Source: Chrysoperla carnea | Lineage: Eukaryota; Arthropoda; Insecta; Neuroptera; Chrysopidae | DNA length: 64,000 bases | Direction: 5' to 3' | Assembly: GCF_905475395.1 (NCBI RefSeq) | Contig: NC_058337.1 | Location: 93,924,368-93,988,367 of the forward strand | Part shown: in pieces, positions 38,058 through 50,946 of the stretch | Layout of the letters: every line of letters starts with the position of its first letter | Numbering within the stretch: position 1 is the stretch's first letter | Notes under the pieces: model-generated | Told to the model about the DNA's origin: nothing | Database searches by the model: none | Seen by the model: the letters and a program-made list of their open reading frames with translations, nothing else | Program-made: the position numbers and the translations under genes

Positions 38058-38125
38058 ACAGACACTAGCGGCTTAGCGGGAGGGCGACCGCCCGGGGTGC
38101 CAGGTTTTTCAGGGCGGCACGATTT
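38058..38125. repeat. GC-rich patch, possible hAT-type transposon end
   Basis: An isolated GC-rich island with GGGAGGGCGACCGCCCGGGG and CAGGGCGGCACG in otherwise AT-rich DNA. Such sequence resembles the GC-rich ends of some hAT elements, but no partner end or transposase is seen nearby. The class is a guess. Confidence 0.35.
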
Positions 38126-41100
38126 AAAGGAAAACAAAATTCAGCGTATTCACTTGTATATTAGGCAAATAGGTTACGAACAAGCTATTGTAAGAACAAC
38201 TGAATTAGCTTGATACTCAGCTTGATACGCAGCCATTTTTCAAACCATAAACACGATTAAGACGCATTAAACGTATACTGGACGAAGTACAAGTTTTATA
38301 GATACAAGATAGAAAAAAAAACCTTATTTTGATGGAAATTTGATATTGACAAAATTAACAATTGTTGTGTGGTTTTGATCAATATTTGAATCAAAACTAA
38401 TTGAATCTTATATTTTATAAATTTCTAAACAATTTTTGATAAAATTTTGGGTAACGTTTTTGTTATCGTATTTGACCATTAATTGAAATACTTATTGAGC
38501 TAAATCATACATAAAATAAAACCGTAACTTATGTGAGCGGCGTTAGAAGTAATCATTATTCGATAAAATATTTATAAATCAAAATATGTTATAATAAATA
38601 GACGATAGTTTTTACTTCTCTTCCGTTTGTTTTACTAGTAGGCTATGAGTTTCCTTCCATGCACTACACTTTTTTACACCTCCTAAGGTCAGTTTAAAAA
38701 AAACACACTCAGTGTAGACGTTATATTATTCTATTGTGTACACTATATCGAGATACTTGTAACGTAAACGGTGTTGTTATATGTCCATTACGTCATCTCC
38801 GTTATCAAGGCTTTTCTTTATTTATTCACAACATCCTGATACCATTGTGATCAAAACGATATGATAACGTTGATTCAATGATACATCGTAACGATGCGCT
38901 ATATTCTGTTAGTTTTATTATGTAACAACAACGCCTCAGTTTAGACAAAATGTACATTTAAAAAAAAAGTGTAAAAAGTGTAGGCAACAAAAACAAATCC
39001 ATAATCTCGAAGGTGTATGTTTTGATATCTGAAGTTTCTCAACGACTTTTTCCCTCTGGTTTTACATACTTATGTATTACAAAGAAAATAAAAACAACAA
39101 AACAGAAAATTATATTATTAGAAAGGAAGTGAAATTGTCTTTTTTGCCATACATGCAGCATAGCACAGTAGGTATCATTGTATGAACATTTTATTTTATT
39201 ATACATATATTTATTTATTTACAAATGTAAATTTGAATCAACAAAATAAATGTTCATGAATCTACGATTCTACGTGGCTATGTAAAACTATAATAAATTA
39301 TATTATGATAACAGTTATATTGCATGAACAACATTTTGTATGTACATACGTATGAAAGTGATTATAAAATATTGTATGATAATAAAATAATACGTTTTAT
39401 TTTGTATTCGTCGTGTAGTTATTATAGTTTTGTAGAACACATTTGTAAGTTGTCAATAATAAGGTTACATACACACTGGGTATGCTTTCATTCTTTACAG
39501 TGCCTTCCTTACATGCCTAAAAGGAGCTTTAGAAAAAATCTTTAACTCTTGATTCACACTCTGGACAAGTATCCTCGCTAACGCTAGCCGACATGAAGTA
39601 CTTTCGCTTTCCGCTATAAAGCACTAGCACCTTCATCCTTTGAATGCCTCTAAAGATTTTTAAAAAACAACTTCACTTTTCTATTCGTGAAGTGAAAATT
39701 CTTCATCCAAAGTGATAAAAAAAGGTATGCTATTAGATAAGTTTCTTATGTCATTCTTAAGTTTTTAGGAATTAAACTGTTTTAAAAAAATTGTATCCCT
39801 TACGTAGGCTCCCAACAAATCTATGGCCCCTCATCGAGTTAAGGAAAATAGTTTAGAGTTATGCCAACTATGACTTAGACCAAGCTGATCACGGTTTCGA
39901 AGGTATTATGAAATTTTTGTGACGCTTGGTTTACTCGCAGTTTATTCGCGTACAACTCACAACCACCGCCTCCGAGTTTGTAGGAACATGTTTCGTTTAC
40001 TTCGCATTGTTTCTTGATTTTTGCTTTAGCACGAGTCAGATCGATGATTATTGTTGATTAAAGTGAAAGAGATCAATTAAAATTTACTCATGTCAAAAAG
40101 AAAGTCTCGTGTATGAATTTTTTTTTGACAAATTGGAGAATGATTCCTGAAAGTCAAGTGTAAGCAATGCATATGTAAGAACCAGGATAGTCGGCGCTCT
40201 TTGCCAAATAGTCTACGACTACAGAAGTGGCCATATAGTCGGCTTTGTTGTAGAAAATACCTTAAAATTGTTAAAAAATATTTTACTATCCTAAGACTTT
40301 ATTTGCTTATGTACTACTACGGTAAAAACCACGAAGGAGTATAGGTGAAGACTACCTGTACTCGAAACCAAGACAAAATGATCTAATGGAAAGAGTCTCA
40401 AATGTCTGTTAATTAACTTTTACGTGACGATGCCTGCTTTTATTATTCAATATTTTTACATCTGAAATCTTCGATTTTCGGAGTAAAGACAACAACTTTC
40501 TGTCAGAAAGTCAAAAAATATTTGCATGCCTTAGCATAATTATAAAATTCAAATATATATAAATATAATAAGCTTGTATAATTATTTAAAAATTGAGAAG
40601 AAAAAAACGTTGGTAATGACGTGAATAAAAATTCTTTTGAATTAATTGAATAATATCAATGTTAAAGGCCTTCAAGAATTTTAAATGTTTCATTTATCTT
40701 TTATCTAAGTAATATCGATTTATTAAATTTACATAGACAATAGATTTATAATACTTACATAAGCCGATCAATTTAATTGTATTTAAGTCCTAACGCATTT
40801 AAAAAAGGAAGTATTCTGTTGGGTATATTCACGATTTTCTCCGATACTTATAAACTTATAAACAGATTTTTAGAAAATTTTCACTCACTGTAATTTATAT
40901 ATTAAACGACTTGTATAGAAAATTAAAGATTCAATTAATCAACCCAAAAAATTTATACTAAAACATTAAACTGATCAATAAAACAGCAATTAAAAGGGAG
41001 AACTGTTAATGATACTGCACTGATAATTTAGGTATCAATTAGTACTGTCAATACTGCGAATTTATGAGTAATAAGTAGAACTGTCAATTTGATATTAATA

Positions 41101-42132
41101 ATTTTGACATGTACAATTTTTAAGTCCAGTTTTCCATGGAAAGTTTTTAGTCTGGTAAGATACAGATTAATGGATATCCGTTTTCTTGTTATTCTACCAG
41201 GCGAAACATCCAATAATGAATGGAAAAATTGGTACATTTACTATTCGAATATCGTTCTGATACCTCATCAGGAGGCTTTTGATTAACAAAAAAAAAAAAA
41301 AAATAACGGATATTCATCAATTTAAATTTGAGGGCGTTATCAAAGTTTTTCCGTATCAAAGTTGTTAAACACGAAATATATACAAAGTTTCAACGATAAT
41401 GTATAAGTAGGGGTAGGCCTGCGGACTAATATAGGTCTAGCCAAATTTACAAGACTCAAACTTTCGTGATTGGTTGAATAATAATTATCAATAATAATTA
41501 AAGGATAATAGTCTACAGTACAGAGGGGGGTATGATTTCGTGACTAACACACTCACGGTACTTCGTGAGTGGCTTCATTTTCTCCAAAGTTTAACATTAA
41601 ATGGTTACACAAAAAAATCGGCGGCCACACTTCTAAAAAATTTCCAAATTTATGTATAAGTATTAGTTAGATCTACTTATCAAAAAAATCAAATCCTCAT
41701 CTGTTTGAACCTACGGTAGTAGTATTTTTGTACGAAAAATTTACTTTTATTGTCATGTTTACAGACAAATAAAATTTTGATAGTTTTAAAAGTTTACTTA
41801 CAAATAATGAGAAATGTTACGCCCCTTTGATATTCAACAAACTTTGACACACTTCGCTATTATATTTATAGGGTAAATTGAAAATGTGTGTTAACAAACG
41901 TAATTAATATTATAACTATAAAATTATTATAGCTATAAAATGTCTGTATAGTTAGCAATATTCGTTTTTACCGACCACTATAGTAGGCAATCCTTTCTAT
42001 TGCCTAGATCTATAAAAAAAGACATTTTAGCAATTACCAAATTTTCTGAATAATAAAAGTATAATAGGTACCTACTATTGTACCGCAAATTGCCATCTTG
42101 CGAAAATTTGTTAAACTGATTCTACCACTACA

Positions 42133-42547
42133 GGGCCGATTCTTCATATTTTACCTAGCGTCAGAGATGGTTAGAGATATCAAAAAAAATATTAGAAAAA
42201 GTTGCGAAGAAAAATTTTGTATACCCATAAACCAATTTTCATTACAAATTTATTGAAATATTTGAACACATAACACTATTAAATTATCAATTTGTCCAGT
42301 TTTTATATTCCATAGCACACTACTTATAAAATTAAAAAATAAAATTTTTTAATTAGTGTACTATGGAATGTAAAATCTGGACAAATTGATAGTTCAATAG
42401 TGTTATGTATTCGAATATCTCAATAAACTTCTAATAATTTTGTACATATGGGTATAAAAATATATTCTAAGCAACTTTTATTATTATTATTTTTTTATAT
42501 CTCTAACCATCTCTGAGACTAGGCAAAACATTATAAATCGGCCCTAT
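42133..42547. mobile_element. Full-length palindromic (fold-back) element, about 415 bp
   Basis: The left arm, from AGGGCCGATTCTTCATATTT through GTCAGAGATGGTTAGAGATA, is mirrored by the right arm ending ATATCTCTAACCATCTCTGA then AATCGGCCCT. Near the centre AATTTGTCCAG and CTGGACAAATT, and CACTATTAAA and TTCAATAGTG, also pair. The two arms of about 200 bp meet with almost no unique middle. The inner arm sequence is shared with the MITE at 31021-31340. Confidence 0.85.
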
Positions 42548-42707
42548 TTAGCAATTTATAGTAGGCTAAGTTTAAAGTTCTGATTTCCGTTAAATATTTT
42601 AAAAAATGTGACCCATCAACTTGTATGACTGTGCAAAATTTCAAATCGAAATTCCTATAAATAACGAAAATATGAGGATATCTTCATCTTAAATACTACA
42701 CATTGTA
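42548..42707. mobile_element. Right end of a MITE related to 31021-31340
   Basis: Contains TATAGTAGGCTAAGTTTAAAG and ends ATCTTCATCTTAAATACTAC then ACATTGTA, matching the right end of the 31-kb MITE with divergence. It is contiguous with the palindrome to its left, suggesting one longer, rearranged family member. Confidence 0.6.
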
Positions 42708-43385
42708 TATTATGTCCTTGCACCGTTATGCCTGTCTTCAAATCTGTCAAAAGACATATCGAATCGACCAAGTCAGGTCTGTTAAAAGGCTTACTTACTT
42801 TACGGACCTCGTTTTTTATAATAATGTTATATGTTATTAAAATATTTTTCTTTTTTTAAGAGTTATAATATAACTACTAAGTATAGACACTTCCAGTGTA
42901 CCGTTGTGTCGGCCTCGAGAGTAAATAAGTATAAGGTATTTATTAAGTATTATATTATGCCATTATAACTACAGGTATACAAACATCATTGTTTTATCTT
43001 ATGTATATGTGTTAAAAAAAATTGACTACCGTCATCTTCTTCAAATCTAATACACCCTAAAGGGTTTTACCATTCTTCAAACATACGTCTATCTATTATT
43101 AATATTAATATATATTTACAAAATAAGATAAATTCAGTTATAGGTATTTCTGACAACGATAAATCCAGGTATTTTAGCAAACAAATAAAAGCCATGAACA
43201 TTAGATTGCGAAAATTTAGGCCGTGACTTTATGTGGAAACGAAATTATCTTGATTTTTATGCCTACCTTTTTGAGAATTGATAAAAGTAAATTTGGTAAT
43301 GAGTTAATCGTGGCTCGATTGTCAAATTTATGATAATCGAGTTTTTCGAAAACTTTTTTTGATTTGCCGTATATATAAAAAGAAA

Positions 43386-43852
43386 ACGAATGAAAACAAA
43401 CAATTGACTGAGTTAATTGTTGAAATACCATATATAGACAGTATTGATTACTCTGCCACATTACACATATACCTATACAATATATACTCAATGTCAAAAA
43501 AAATGCTCGTTTTAAAACATTTTAAGTGTTACTATTATAACATAAGATATGATGAGTACGCTTAGAATGTTTTAACTGTGGCATTTTTTTTGACAGTGAG
43601 ATACATGCCACACATACATAACTGATAATCCCACATTAATACATACTATAAAATTTGCATCTAATGTGTGCCCTCGTGAGTAAACAGTGATGTTTAAAAA
43701 AAATGTTTCAAACAAAAGTTGTTTATTTTTTGATAAGGAACATTTTTTACATTTAAACTTTTGATCTATCTTTAACGGTTTACAAGATGGGTCCTATGGA
43801 CCCAAGACCCAATTGACCTATGTTGCTCATTTACGCTCATAGACGGAGGGAC
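43386..43852 (+). repeat. Repeat family A, copy split by a small MITE
   Basis: The head starts at about 43386 (TGAAAACAAACAATTGACTG). After the inserted MITE (43487-43600) the family sequence resumes with TACATAACTGATAATCCC, GTGAGTAAACAGTGATGTT and GGGTCCTATGGACCCAAGA. It ends in a degenerate GACGGAGGGACG run where a LINE fragment begins. Confidence 0.8.
43487..43600. mobile_element. 114-bp MITE nested in repeat family A
   Basis: Left end CTCAATGTCAAAAAAAATGC and right end GCATTTTTTTTGACAGTGAG are inverted copies. The pairing continues with TTTTAAAACATTTTAAG and CTTAGAATGTTTTAA for about 40 bp. The flanking family A sequence is continuous when this block is removed, showing it inserted after the host repeat. 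Confidence 0.85.
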
Positions 43853-44262
43853 GAACGTACTTGTGGTACTATAAGACATATATGGTCCGAGTACAATCAT
43901 AGGCGTTCCAAATATATAATATCACTTCCAAGGACCTCTGTTAGCATAGTTGTTGCGGCTATTACTGCGGCCTGGGCCTGGCAGTGTATCAGGATTACCG
44001 CAAGAGCTGTCACAGTGGTGAGGAGGAGGAGACAATGTCACATCTTCTCTGTCTCTGCCCAGCTCTTACCATGAGAAGATGAACTTACTTGAGCCAGTCT
44101 CTCTTTGGCGACCTCTCCGACCTAAAGTCCGTCGACGTCAAAAAAGCAAAGCACCAAATGGTTTATGAAGTAGTGGCCGGGGATGAGCCAACCCTTTTTC
44201 GGTATCACAACAGACCCTATGGTCTAAGTGTGTCCCACCCCGGGACAGCCACTCTTACCTAA
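43853..44262 (+). pseudogene. 3' end of a non-LTR retrotransposon (LINE) with broken ORF
   Basis: One frame reads EEEETMSHLLCLCPALTMRR then a stop, followed in frame by YLSQSLFGDLSDLKSVDVKK. The C-H-C-type motif around EET..HLLC.CPAL is typical of the C-terminal part of Jockey/R1-like reverse transcriptase proteins. An upstream segment resembling the same protein (VVAAITAAWAWQCIRITARA) is in another frame, so the ORF is frameshifted. The 3' untranslated part has GGTATCACAACAGACCC, CTAAGTGTGTCCCACC and a final CTTACCTAA. Truncated at the 5' end, as is usual for LINE copies; not functional. Confidence 0.75.
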
Positions 44263-45245
44263 TTATAGCGTTAATTAACACGAATAAAAAATTTTTTTCG
44301 AGTTAAATTAGCAAGAAAAATTTGTAACTGCATTTTAATTCGACTTTAAACAAATATTGGACATATGTTTTTTCGTTTTTTCAAAACAAAGTGTCTTTCT
44401 CTAATTCTACGACAGTTCCCAAACTTTTTAAAACTCACTTGAGAATCATAAAACGGATTGATCACACCTTCTTTTCCATCCACATTTACCCTGGATACAG
44501 TGCATAAGTCTATTTTTTCGGGAGAAATATGACAATATAAAACAGTATACGGGAAATAAAACAATATACGAGATATCTGGCTAATCAGTATAGATACACA
44601 AAAATATTTGTTTCCAAAATAAAAAAGAACAATTAAAAATAAATAAAAAATAATGATTGACAGATAATAAATGAATTTATTGATTGCGTATTTTATTATT
44701 CAGAACATATATAATATAATATTATTTGATTTTGAACTTGACTTTCATATTTAAAACATATATAAGACACATGTTAAGTTATATAATATAAAATTATACC
44801 TACTACTAATTAGTATTTTATAAACTGAGTCAATATTATTTGTATAAATTTAATTACTTCCATTTGTAGAAGTAATTCACACACTTTAATAATGAGAACT
44901 TACTTTTTATAATTTAGTCAAATCGTCTATAATGTTATAATACAGAATATCAGTTTATTATCTCCCTTTTCGTGTTAAAATCAAAGAATAGTCTAGGCTA
45001 CTTCTCCTTTTTATTCCAAGAAAATATTTTATTCACTCGGGAAAATTCTGTTTGATACTTAAATATGTGCAATGTGGAAGTGAAGAGCTTTTTCTATGTA
45101 TTATATAATCATTATATCCCATTTAATTTCCTGACGCTTCCACCAAAACATATGTTTTAAGCGAAGTTTTTCCTTTTGATACAAAAATTGACATAATACA
45201 GATTATTAAAATTAGCATATATTGAGAAAATGTTTCTATTCGGGA

Positions 45246-45534
45246 GTTGTCGAGGTCGCTGATCACGATTATGATGTCTAAAATACTCCTCGATGTATCT
45301 GGGGAACAGGGTACTCTGGTTGCAAAGCTCATCTCCAGGATTTTCCACAAAATTTGTCACGAAATGCATCCAAAATCGGTACTCGAGGGTTTTTGAAGTA
45401 GCTGATCACAAATATGATGCCGATGCAAATTTTGTGTAAAATCTTGGAAATGAGTTCTGCAACCAAGGTACCCTGGTGTCCAGGTACATCGAGGAGCATA
45501 TTAGAAATATTCGTGATCGACAACCTCGAAAAGC
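45246..45534. mobile_element. Fold-back repeat with ~105-bp arms
   Basis: Left arm 45246-45352 contains CTGATCACGATTATGATG, CTCCTCGATGTATCTGGGGA and GGATTTTCCACAAAATTTG. Right arm 45427-45534 is its inverted counterpart (CAAATTTTGTGTAAAATCTT to ATTCGTGATCGACAACCTCG), with about 80% identity. The spacer repeats part of the same motif (AGCTGATCACAAATATGATG). Overlapping short reading frames here are by-products. Confidence 0.75.
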
Positions 45535-45660
45535 TCCGAGTAATAATTACTCGGAGCTAATAATTATTATTTTGGATGCATTTTATAATAAGTTTGAAGA
45601 AAACTTGGGGATGGGGTCAGGACAGTCAGGTCGTCCTAATCACAAGTTGCATGAAGGCAA

Positions 45661-45962
45661 CTATTCAACATCATGCTCATGATAAGCGACTCCAAAACTC
45701 TTGATTAACAATATTTGGCACATTTTGTTAAAATTATTTACCTAGTAATAAATTATTTTCATGAGATGCAGGAAAATGTATTTTGGTGATGCCAAAAAAT
45801 GTTCATGCTAACTATTCAACATCATGCTCATGATAAGCGACTCCAAAACTCTCGATTAACAATATTTGGCACATTTTGTTAAAATTATTTACCTAGTAAT
45901 AAATTATTTTCATGAGATGCAGGAAAATGTATTTTGGTGATGCCAAAAAATGTTCATGCTAA
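45661..45962. repeat. Two-copy 151-bp tandem duplication, nearly identical
   Basis: CTATTCAACATCATGCTCAT occurs at 45661 and 45812. The 151-bp units differ, as far as I can see, at one position (CTCTTGATT versus CTCTCGATT) plus the ends. Such identity in AT-rich neutral DNA indicates a recent duplication. Confidence 0.92.
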
Positions 45963-47299
45963 CTAGTTGAAATAGAGCTGTATAGAATCAAAATAGGTCA
46001 CAAATTTCATAATTGACTTCATGAATCGAATTAAAAAAAAAACGCATTTCGATCCGTCTTGTCCGAAAAAAAAATCAATCTGAAACCGTTTTTAGTGTTC
46101 TATCGTCTCGCCTAAATAGGCATTAGTAAGCAGTTCGTGTGAATTACTCTCTTCTGTTTTACAAAGACGCTGCAACTCATAATGAGCCATAACTTTAATA
46201 CAAAACCCTCGTAAAGGTCGTTATTTAATCTTTTAAAGAACCTTATTAAAGAGAATCATTTAATATATGTAAAATCATGAAGCAGACGGTATTAGTTTTT
46301 TTAGTACCTACCTATATGATGTTAATAAATTCTTTTCTTAATTTAAAAAGAATAAATAACATTTGTATCCATTACTTAACGTAAAAAGTAAAATTAAAAA
46401 TATGTACAATTGCTGAACTGAACAGGAAATGTTTTGAAATAAATATAATTTAAAATATTACTTTTGTATGAATTGTTTATATATAGGTACTTATTTATAT
46501 TTTTTAACAATAATAATAATTATTAATTGCATCATGCAACCACACAATCGGTGATGAATGATGATTAATAGATTGATTAGCGGATAAAACATTTGATATG
46601 ATGCAATCTTAAAGTATTTCGATACGCAAAAATGTGAAAACTACTTTTGGGACGTTGAGCACTTTTTGTATGAACAAAAATTATGGAAACGTATGAATCG
46701 ATTTTTTTGATTTTTGATAACGTAGAAACTTCGCCACAAAAAATCATACAAGATTCAATTTGTTTTTTAACTGCAGGAAAAAATTCATTACACTCCGTTG
46801 TGATCGTTTAACTATGAAAATTTTTGGAGCAAAAGAAATTCTTCTTAAATTAGACACTTCAAGCTTTCAAATGAATACACAAATTTTTCGTAAAGTACCT
46901 AAACGATTGGACGTTTATTTTAACTTAGGAGAAAAATTTTTTGCATTAATTTTCTGGTCTAGTGTATTAACAAATTCAAAATTGAAAATTTTAATCGATA
47001 TTTTTTTAAATTTACTAATCATATGTCTAAAAAATATTGCACACATGTTTAAGAATCAATCCATTAATTGCAATCACAGTTATTAATCAACTTTTTAAAT
47101 TAAAATAGCGAAGAAACAATAGACCTTAATTAATTTTCTATAAATAAATTTTTTATTCAAAATTTGTTGGTTTTGTTTCAGAAAAATAATTATTGTATTC
47201 ATATCATAATGTTCAAAAATTTTACATAACTTATATAAAATTAATAGCCTGTCTATAAAACAATAGAGTCTGGTGCGACCCTTAAAAAAAGTTATAAAA

Positions 47300-47545
47300 A
47301 TTTTAAAAATAAAAACTCGACCGAATCGAAACGACTTGATCGAATATTATGAAATTTTTGCGGAACATATTGCCGTTAATTCGCTTCGATCGGCACCTCA
47401 ACGAAGTCGATATAATTTTTTGTTCGCGCAATATTGGCGATGAAGAAAATGTCTATGGACGGACGTACGAACACACACACAAATACTTCTTCCCCAAATT
47501 AGTGATAATGCCTTGTCCTAACTATGAAACGTAAAGATATGTTGA
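47300..47545 (+). repeat. Interspersed repeat family B, copy 1
   Basis: Landmarks AAAACTCGACCGAATCGAAA, TTCGATCGGCACCTCAACGA and AGTCGATATAATTTTTTGTT recur in order at 51730-51990. It ends with a GACGGACGTACGAACACACA block. No function is recognised. Confidence 0.7.
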
Positions 47546-48267
47546 AAATTTCGATTTCGAAAATTAGACCCATTACTTATTTCTAAAAGATTTTTTTCAC
47601 AAATATTGTCGTCGACAACATCTGTTTTTTTTGTCCTGGATTTTGTATATTGGTACTAATTGTATCAACATACGGAAAAAGCTCCGTAGAAATTTCTGCT
47701 AACCTTTTCTTAAAATTTATCATTATATGAATGTATTAAAAGCGAAAAAGTTTTTACGAAAAACTCTTATTTACGAAAAAATCTTATACATATTAAATCG
47801 TTTTATTAATTATGCAAAAATGAAAGATGTAGATAACCAGGTTTGCAAATTACTTTTCCTATAAACTTTTAAAACAGGTTTATAAGTAGAAAGAATAAAC
47901 GATTAGTTTTGTTTATAAACTATAAACGATTGTGAATGTCATGGCTAAAAATAAAATACGAAAAATTAATTTTTTTAATAAAATTTAATAATAGAGACTA
48001 AATGTAAGATAACACCTTTATTCTCTCAGAAGTCACGGCTTAAAACATCAGTTATGGATCTAACGGATATTTTAAAATACAAAATGCAGTATAAACTTCC
48101 CTACAAATATGTCCTACATTTAGGTTTGAATTACATAAAGAGCGTCTAAAATCTAAATGATAAAATGGAACACTATTATTTTCCAGAAAAGCTTTTAAAG
48201 ATTGAATCTGTCACTTTAACTTTGAATATGTCTCTTTTATTTTGCAAGTATTTTTTAATAAGTTTTG

Positions 48268-48757
48268 TACTATATATTCTAGGATATGGCACGTAAATAA
48301 TCCATGAATCCTAACCTTCTGCCGCGTCGTAAATAAGTTTCTGAGTCCATGTGGAGCATTTACCTCATATGATATATATATGGAAGAGCAGCCATTTTCA
48401 GGATAGAGGTCAAGAGGAAAATAAAATGAGCAAAAATTGAAAAGAGTTTCTGCTTCTTGCCAAATAAGTTCCCTAATGACCGTACAAATGTTACGTAATG
48501 CTAGCAGGCATATCCTCCTTTCCTTCCCGACTAATATCAATCAAACCATGTTACCCCTTTTGGGGTGTTTAAGAGGAGGAAGATGGGTTAAAATGTCTGC
48601 CAGCAGTATACAACGTTTGTGTGATCATTAGGGAGTTTGCCATATATATGCCCTACAAGAGAAAAAGCTCCACATCGACTTAGGAGCTTATTTACCACGC
48701 GACAGAAAGTTAGAGTTCATGAAGTTTACGTGCTATATCCTAGAATATCTCAATCAA
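48268..48757. mobile_element. Long palindromic (fold-back) element, about 490 bp
   Basis: Outer arms: ATATTCTAGGATATGGCACG at the left and CGTGCTATATCCTAGAATAT at the right. Next pair: GCCGCGTCGTAAATAAG and CTTATTTACCACGCGAC. Inner pair: AAGTTCCCTAATGACCGT and GATCATTAGGGAGTTTGCC. The palindrome centres near 48512. Reading frames of about 109 and 64 codons inside are incidental. Confidence 0.82.
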
Positions 48758-48761
48758 ATTA

Positions 48762-48860
48762 TCTTTCAAACAAAACAATCAAAATCCATTCATCCGTTTA
48801 GGGTCTACGATGCCACAGACAGATACACAGACACATTAAACTTATAATACTTGTTTTTTA
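48762..48860. mobile_element. One-armed remnant of the 37.5-kb palindromic MITE
   Basis: CAATCAAATTATCTTTCAAA and ATCCATTCATCCGTTTAGGG followed by ACGATGCCACAGACAGATAC match the right arm and right flank of the element at 37538-37774. It abuts the 48268-48757 palindrome. Confidence 0.65.
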
Positions 48861-50597
48861 GCCAAGGGTTAAAAATGTTCAGCTTTCTAAATAATTAATC
48901 ATGTAGAGAAACGTTTTCTGATCATATATTTGGGTTTTTTAATTAAAGTTTGTCCTTGGGGTTTCAGGCCCTACTAAAATTGAACGATGCAGTATGTTAT
49001 ATAACATTGAAACCAATCACAGCCTGTTGGTTAAATCCTAAAGGTAAAATTTTTTTAATTCATTTGTTTTTTTTTTGCCAAAAAAATGAACTATAAATTT
49101 TGGTCTTTTAATTCTTTATAATTACTCAAGCACACTATAAATTCATGCATTTACACATTTGGAATCGATACGTACAATATTTTTAGGGGGAAATAAATCA
49201 TTCTTATCTATGCTGACTCATGGTTAAAGGGGATTATATTAAATCGATACACAATATCTAAGAGAAGTAAATGTAACGAATGGTACGAAATTATTGTGCA
49301 AAAACTATTTCGCTTATATTCGATGTTTAGTCTGGTTAACAAATTCAAATTGATGAAATATAGAAATAATGGTCTAAAAAATACGTGCAATAGCTTTTGT
49401 TGGATTCGAAATGATGTCTAAATTCTAGAAAAATGTGCCAGAAGCATTAATTAAATGTCATAAAAAAGAAGACTCGTCTGGTTATCAGATGGGTGAAGGT
49501 CGATCTTACACCATCTCCTGTACTATTTTAATAATGGATTCACAGCTTTAATATTAACGGTCAAATAGAAGGTCACATAAAAATATTTTACAAGTGACGA
49601 AAATAAAAATTTTCTTAGTACATCATAAAATTTACAATACTAATAAAAATTTTCCTACCACACCATAAAATTTACAATACCTATAAAAATTTATTTGTCA
49701 TGCAGTTTTTTGGCATGTTTTGAAAATTCTCTTCTATTATTTTTAATACATCCAACCCCTAAATGATTTTGCCATTTGTAATTTAGTGATTTCTCATTAG
49801 AATAACAACAAACGAGTTTGTTTTCTTTTTCCACACAATCAAAAATTTTTTCACGTCTGCGAAATAGATAATGTTTGTAAAAGCTGTATTATATTTTTTT
49901 TACAAAATAACTAAAATATGTAAATTGATTCATATTAAGGTATCGGACCGCTTTAGGAATTTTCCTACTGTATGTAGAATTTAACTTTATTATCTTAAAT
50001 TGTTCGTGAAACTTTACTTTTAATTTTGCCATCAAATTTAAAAAAAAAAAGACAGGGTAGTCCAAAATTTGTAGTTTATTATTCGTAAATTTGTCTTTCA
50101 AAAAAACCAAAATATCTTTAAAAAAACCGAGAAACTTTTGAGCGTTTCTATGATACTAGTTAATTGGAGATGGGTTATCTTCTTATAAACTGAAGATGGG
50201 AACATATAATACGCAAAATATAACTGTATTTGACCAATTTAATAAAACTAAAAAAGTATCCAACAAGCAAACAAACAAAAACCATTTCAATTTTATATTT
50301 ACACGTTACGTATCAGACTATAAAAAATAACATAAATATTGAACTTTTGTGAATCACAGATGGTTGTTTTACGTAGACTATAAAAGTATAAAAAACACGA
50401 AATATTTTTATCTTTGTATTTAGTTAAACGTATATATAAAAAAAAAAATAACTGTTTATTAATACTCTCCTGAAAATCTGAATAATTTTAATGTTTATGT
50501 ACATTGGCAGCTTTAAAAACGAAAGGTAGAGTATCAATGATATTTTTTGCAGACCTACAAACAAATCCACCATGCAAGAATTACAGACTAATTGCTT

Positions 50598-50946
50598 AGT
50601 CTGTAAAACTTTTTAAAATCGTCCCCAAAATGTCTTCGGGTCGTTCTGATCAAACGCTCTCACGGTCACAAGATTTTTTAACGAATAGTTTTCGAGGTAT
50701 GAGCAATAAAAGTAACACATACATTAAAGTTTTAGTATATGTTTTATGTTGTGTTGTCTTGCTGGTATCATTATTAAGACGGTAGTCATATACTATAACT
50801 ATAATATGAGTAGCTTCGATCGTTCGATAGCTCGCAAACTGCTCGTAAAGAAATTTTGTGGCCGCGAGAGCAGTTGGTCAGAACGATCCGAAGACTCTTT
50901 TGGAGGCGTTTTAAAAACTTTCACAGAAAGCCATTTTCCTATCTAA
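50598..50946. mobile_element. Palindromic MITE, about 350 bp
   Basis: Left arm (TCCCCAAAATGTCTTCGGGT, GTTCTGATCAAACGCTCTCA, AGTTTTCGAGGTATGAGC) and right arm (AGCTCGCAAACTGCTCGTAA, GTTGGTCAGAACGATCCGAA, GACTCTTTTGGAGGCG) are inverted copies. It is the same family as 59974-60385. Confidence 0.8.

Noticed and set aside
46760..47086. 108-codon plus-strand frame
   Set aside because: Hydrophobic, AT-codon-driven composition with no motif, no flanking splice sites and no similarity I recognise.
48211..48540. 109-codon minus-strand frame
   Set aside because: It lies inside the 48268-48757 palindrome; a frame through an inverted repeat needs no coding explanation.
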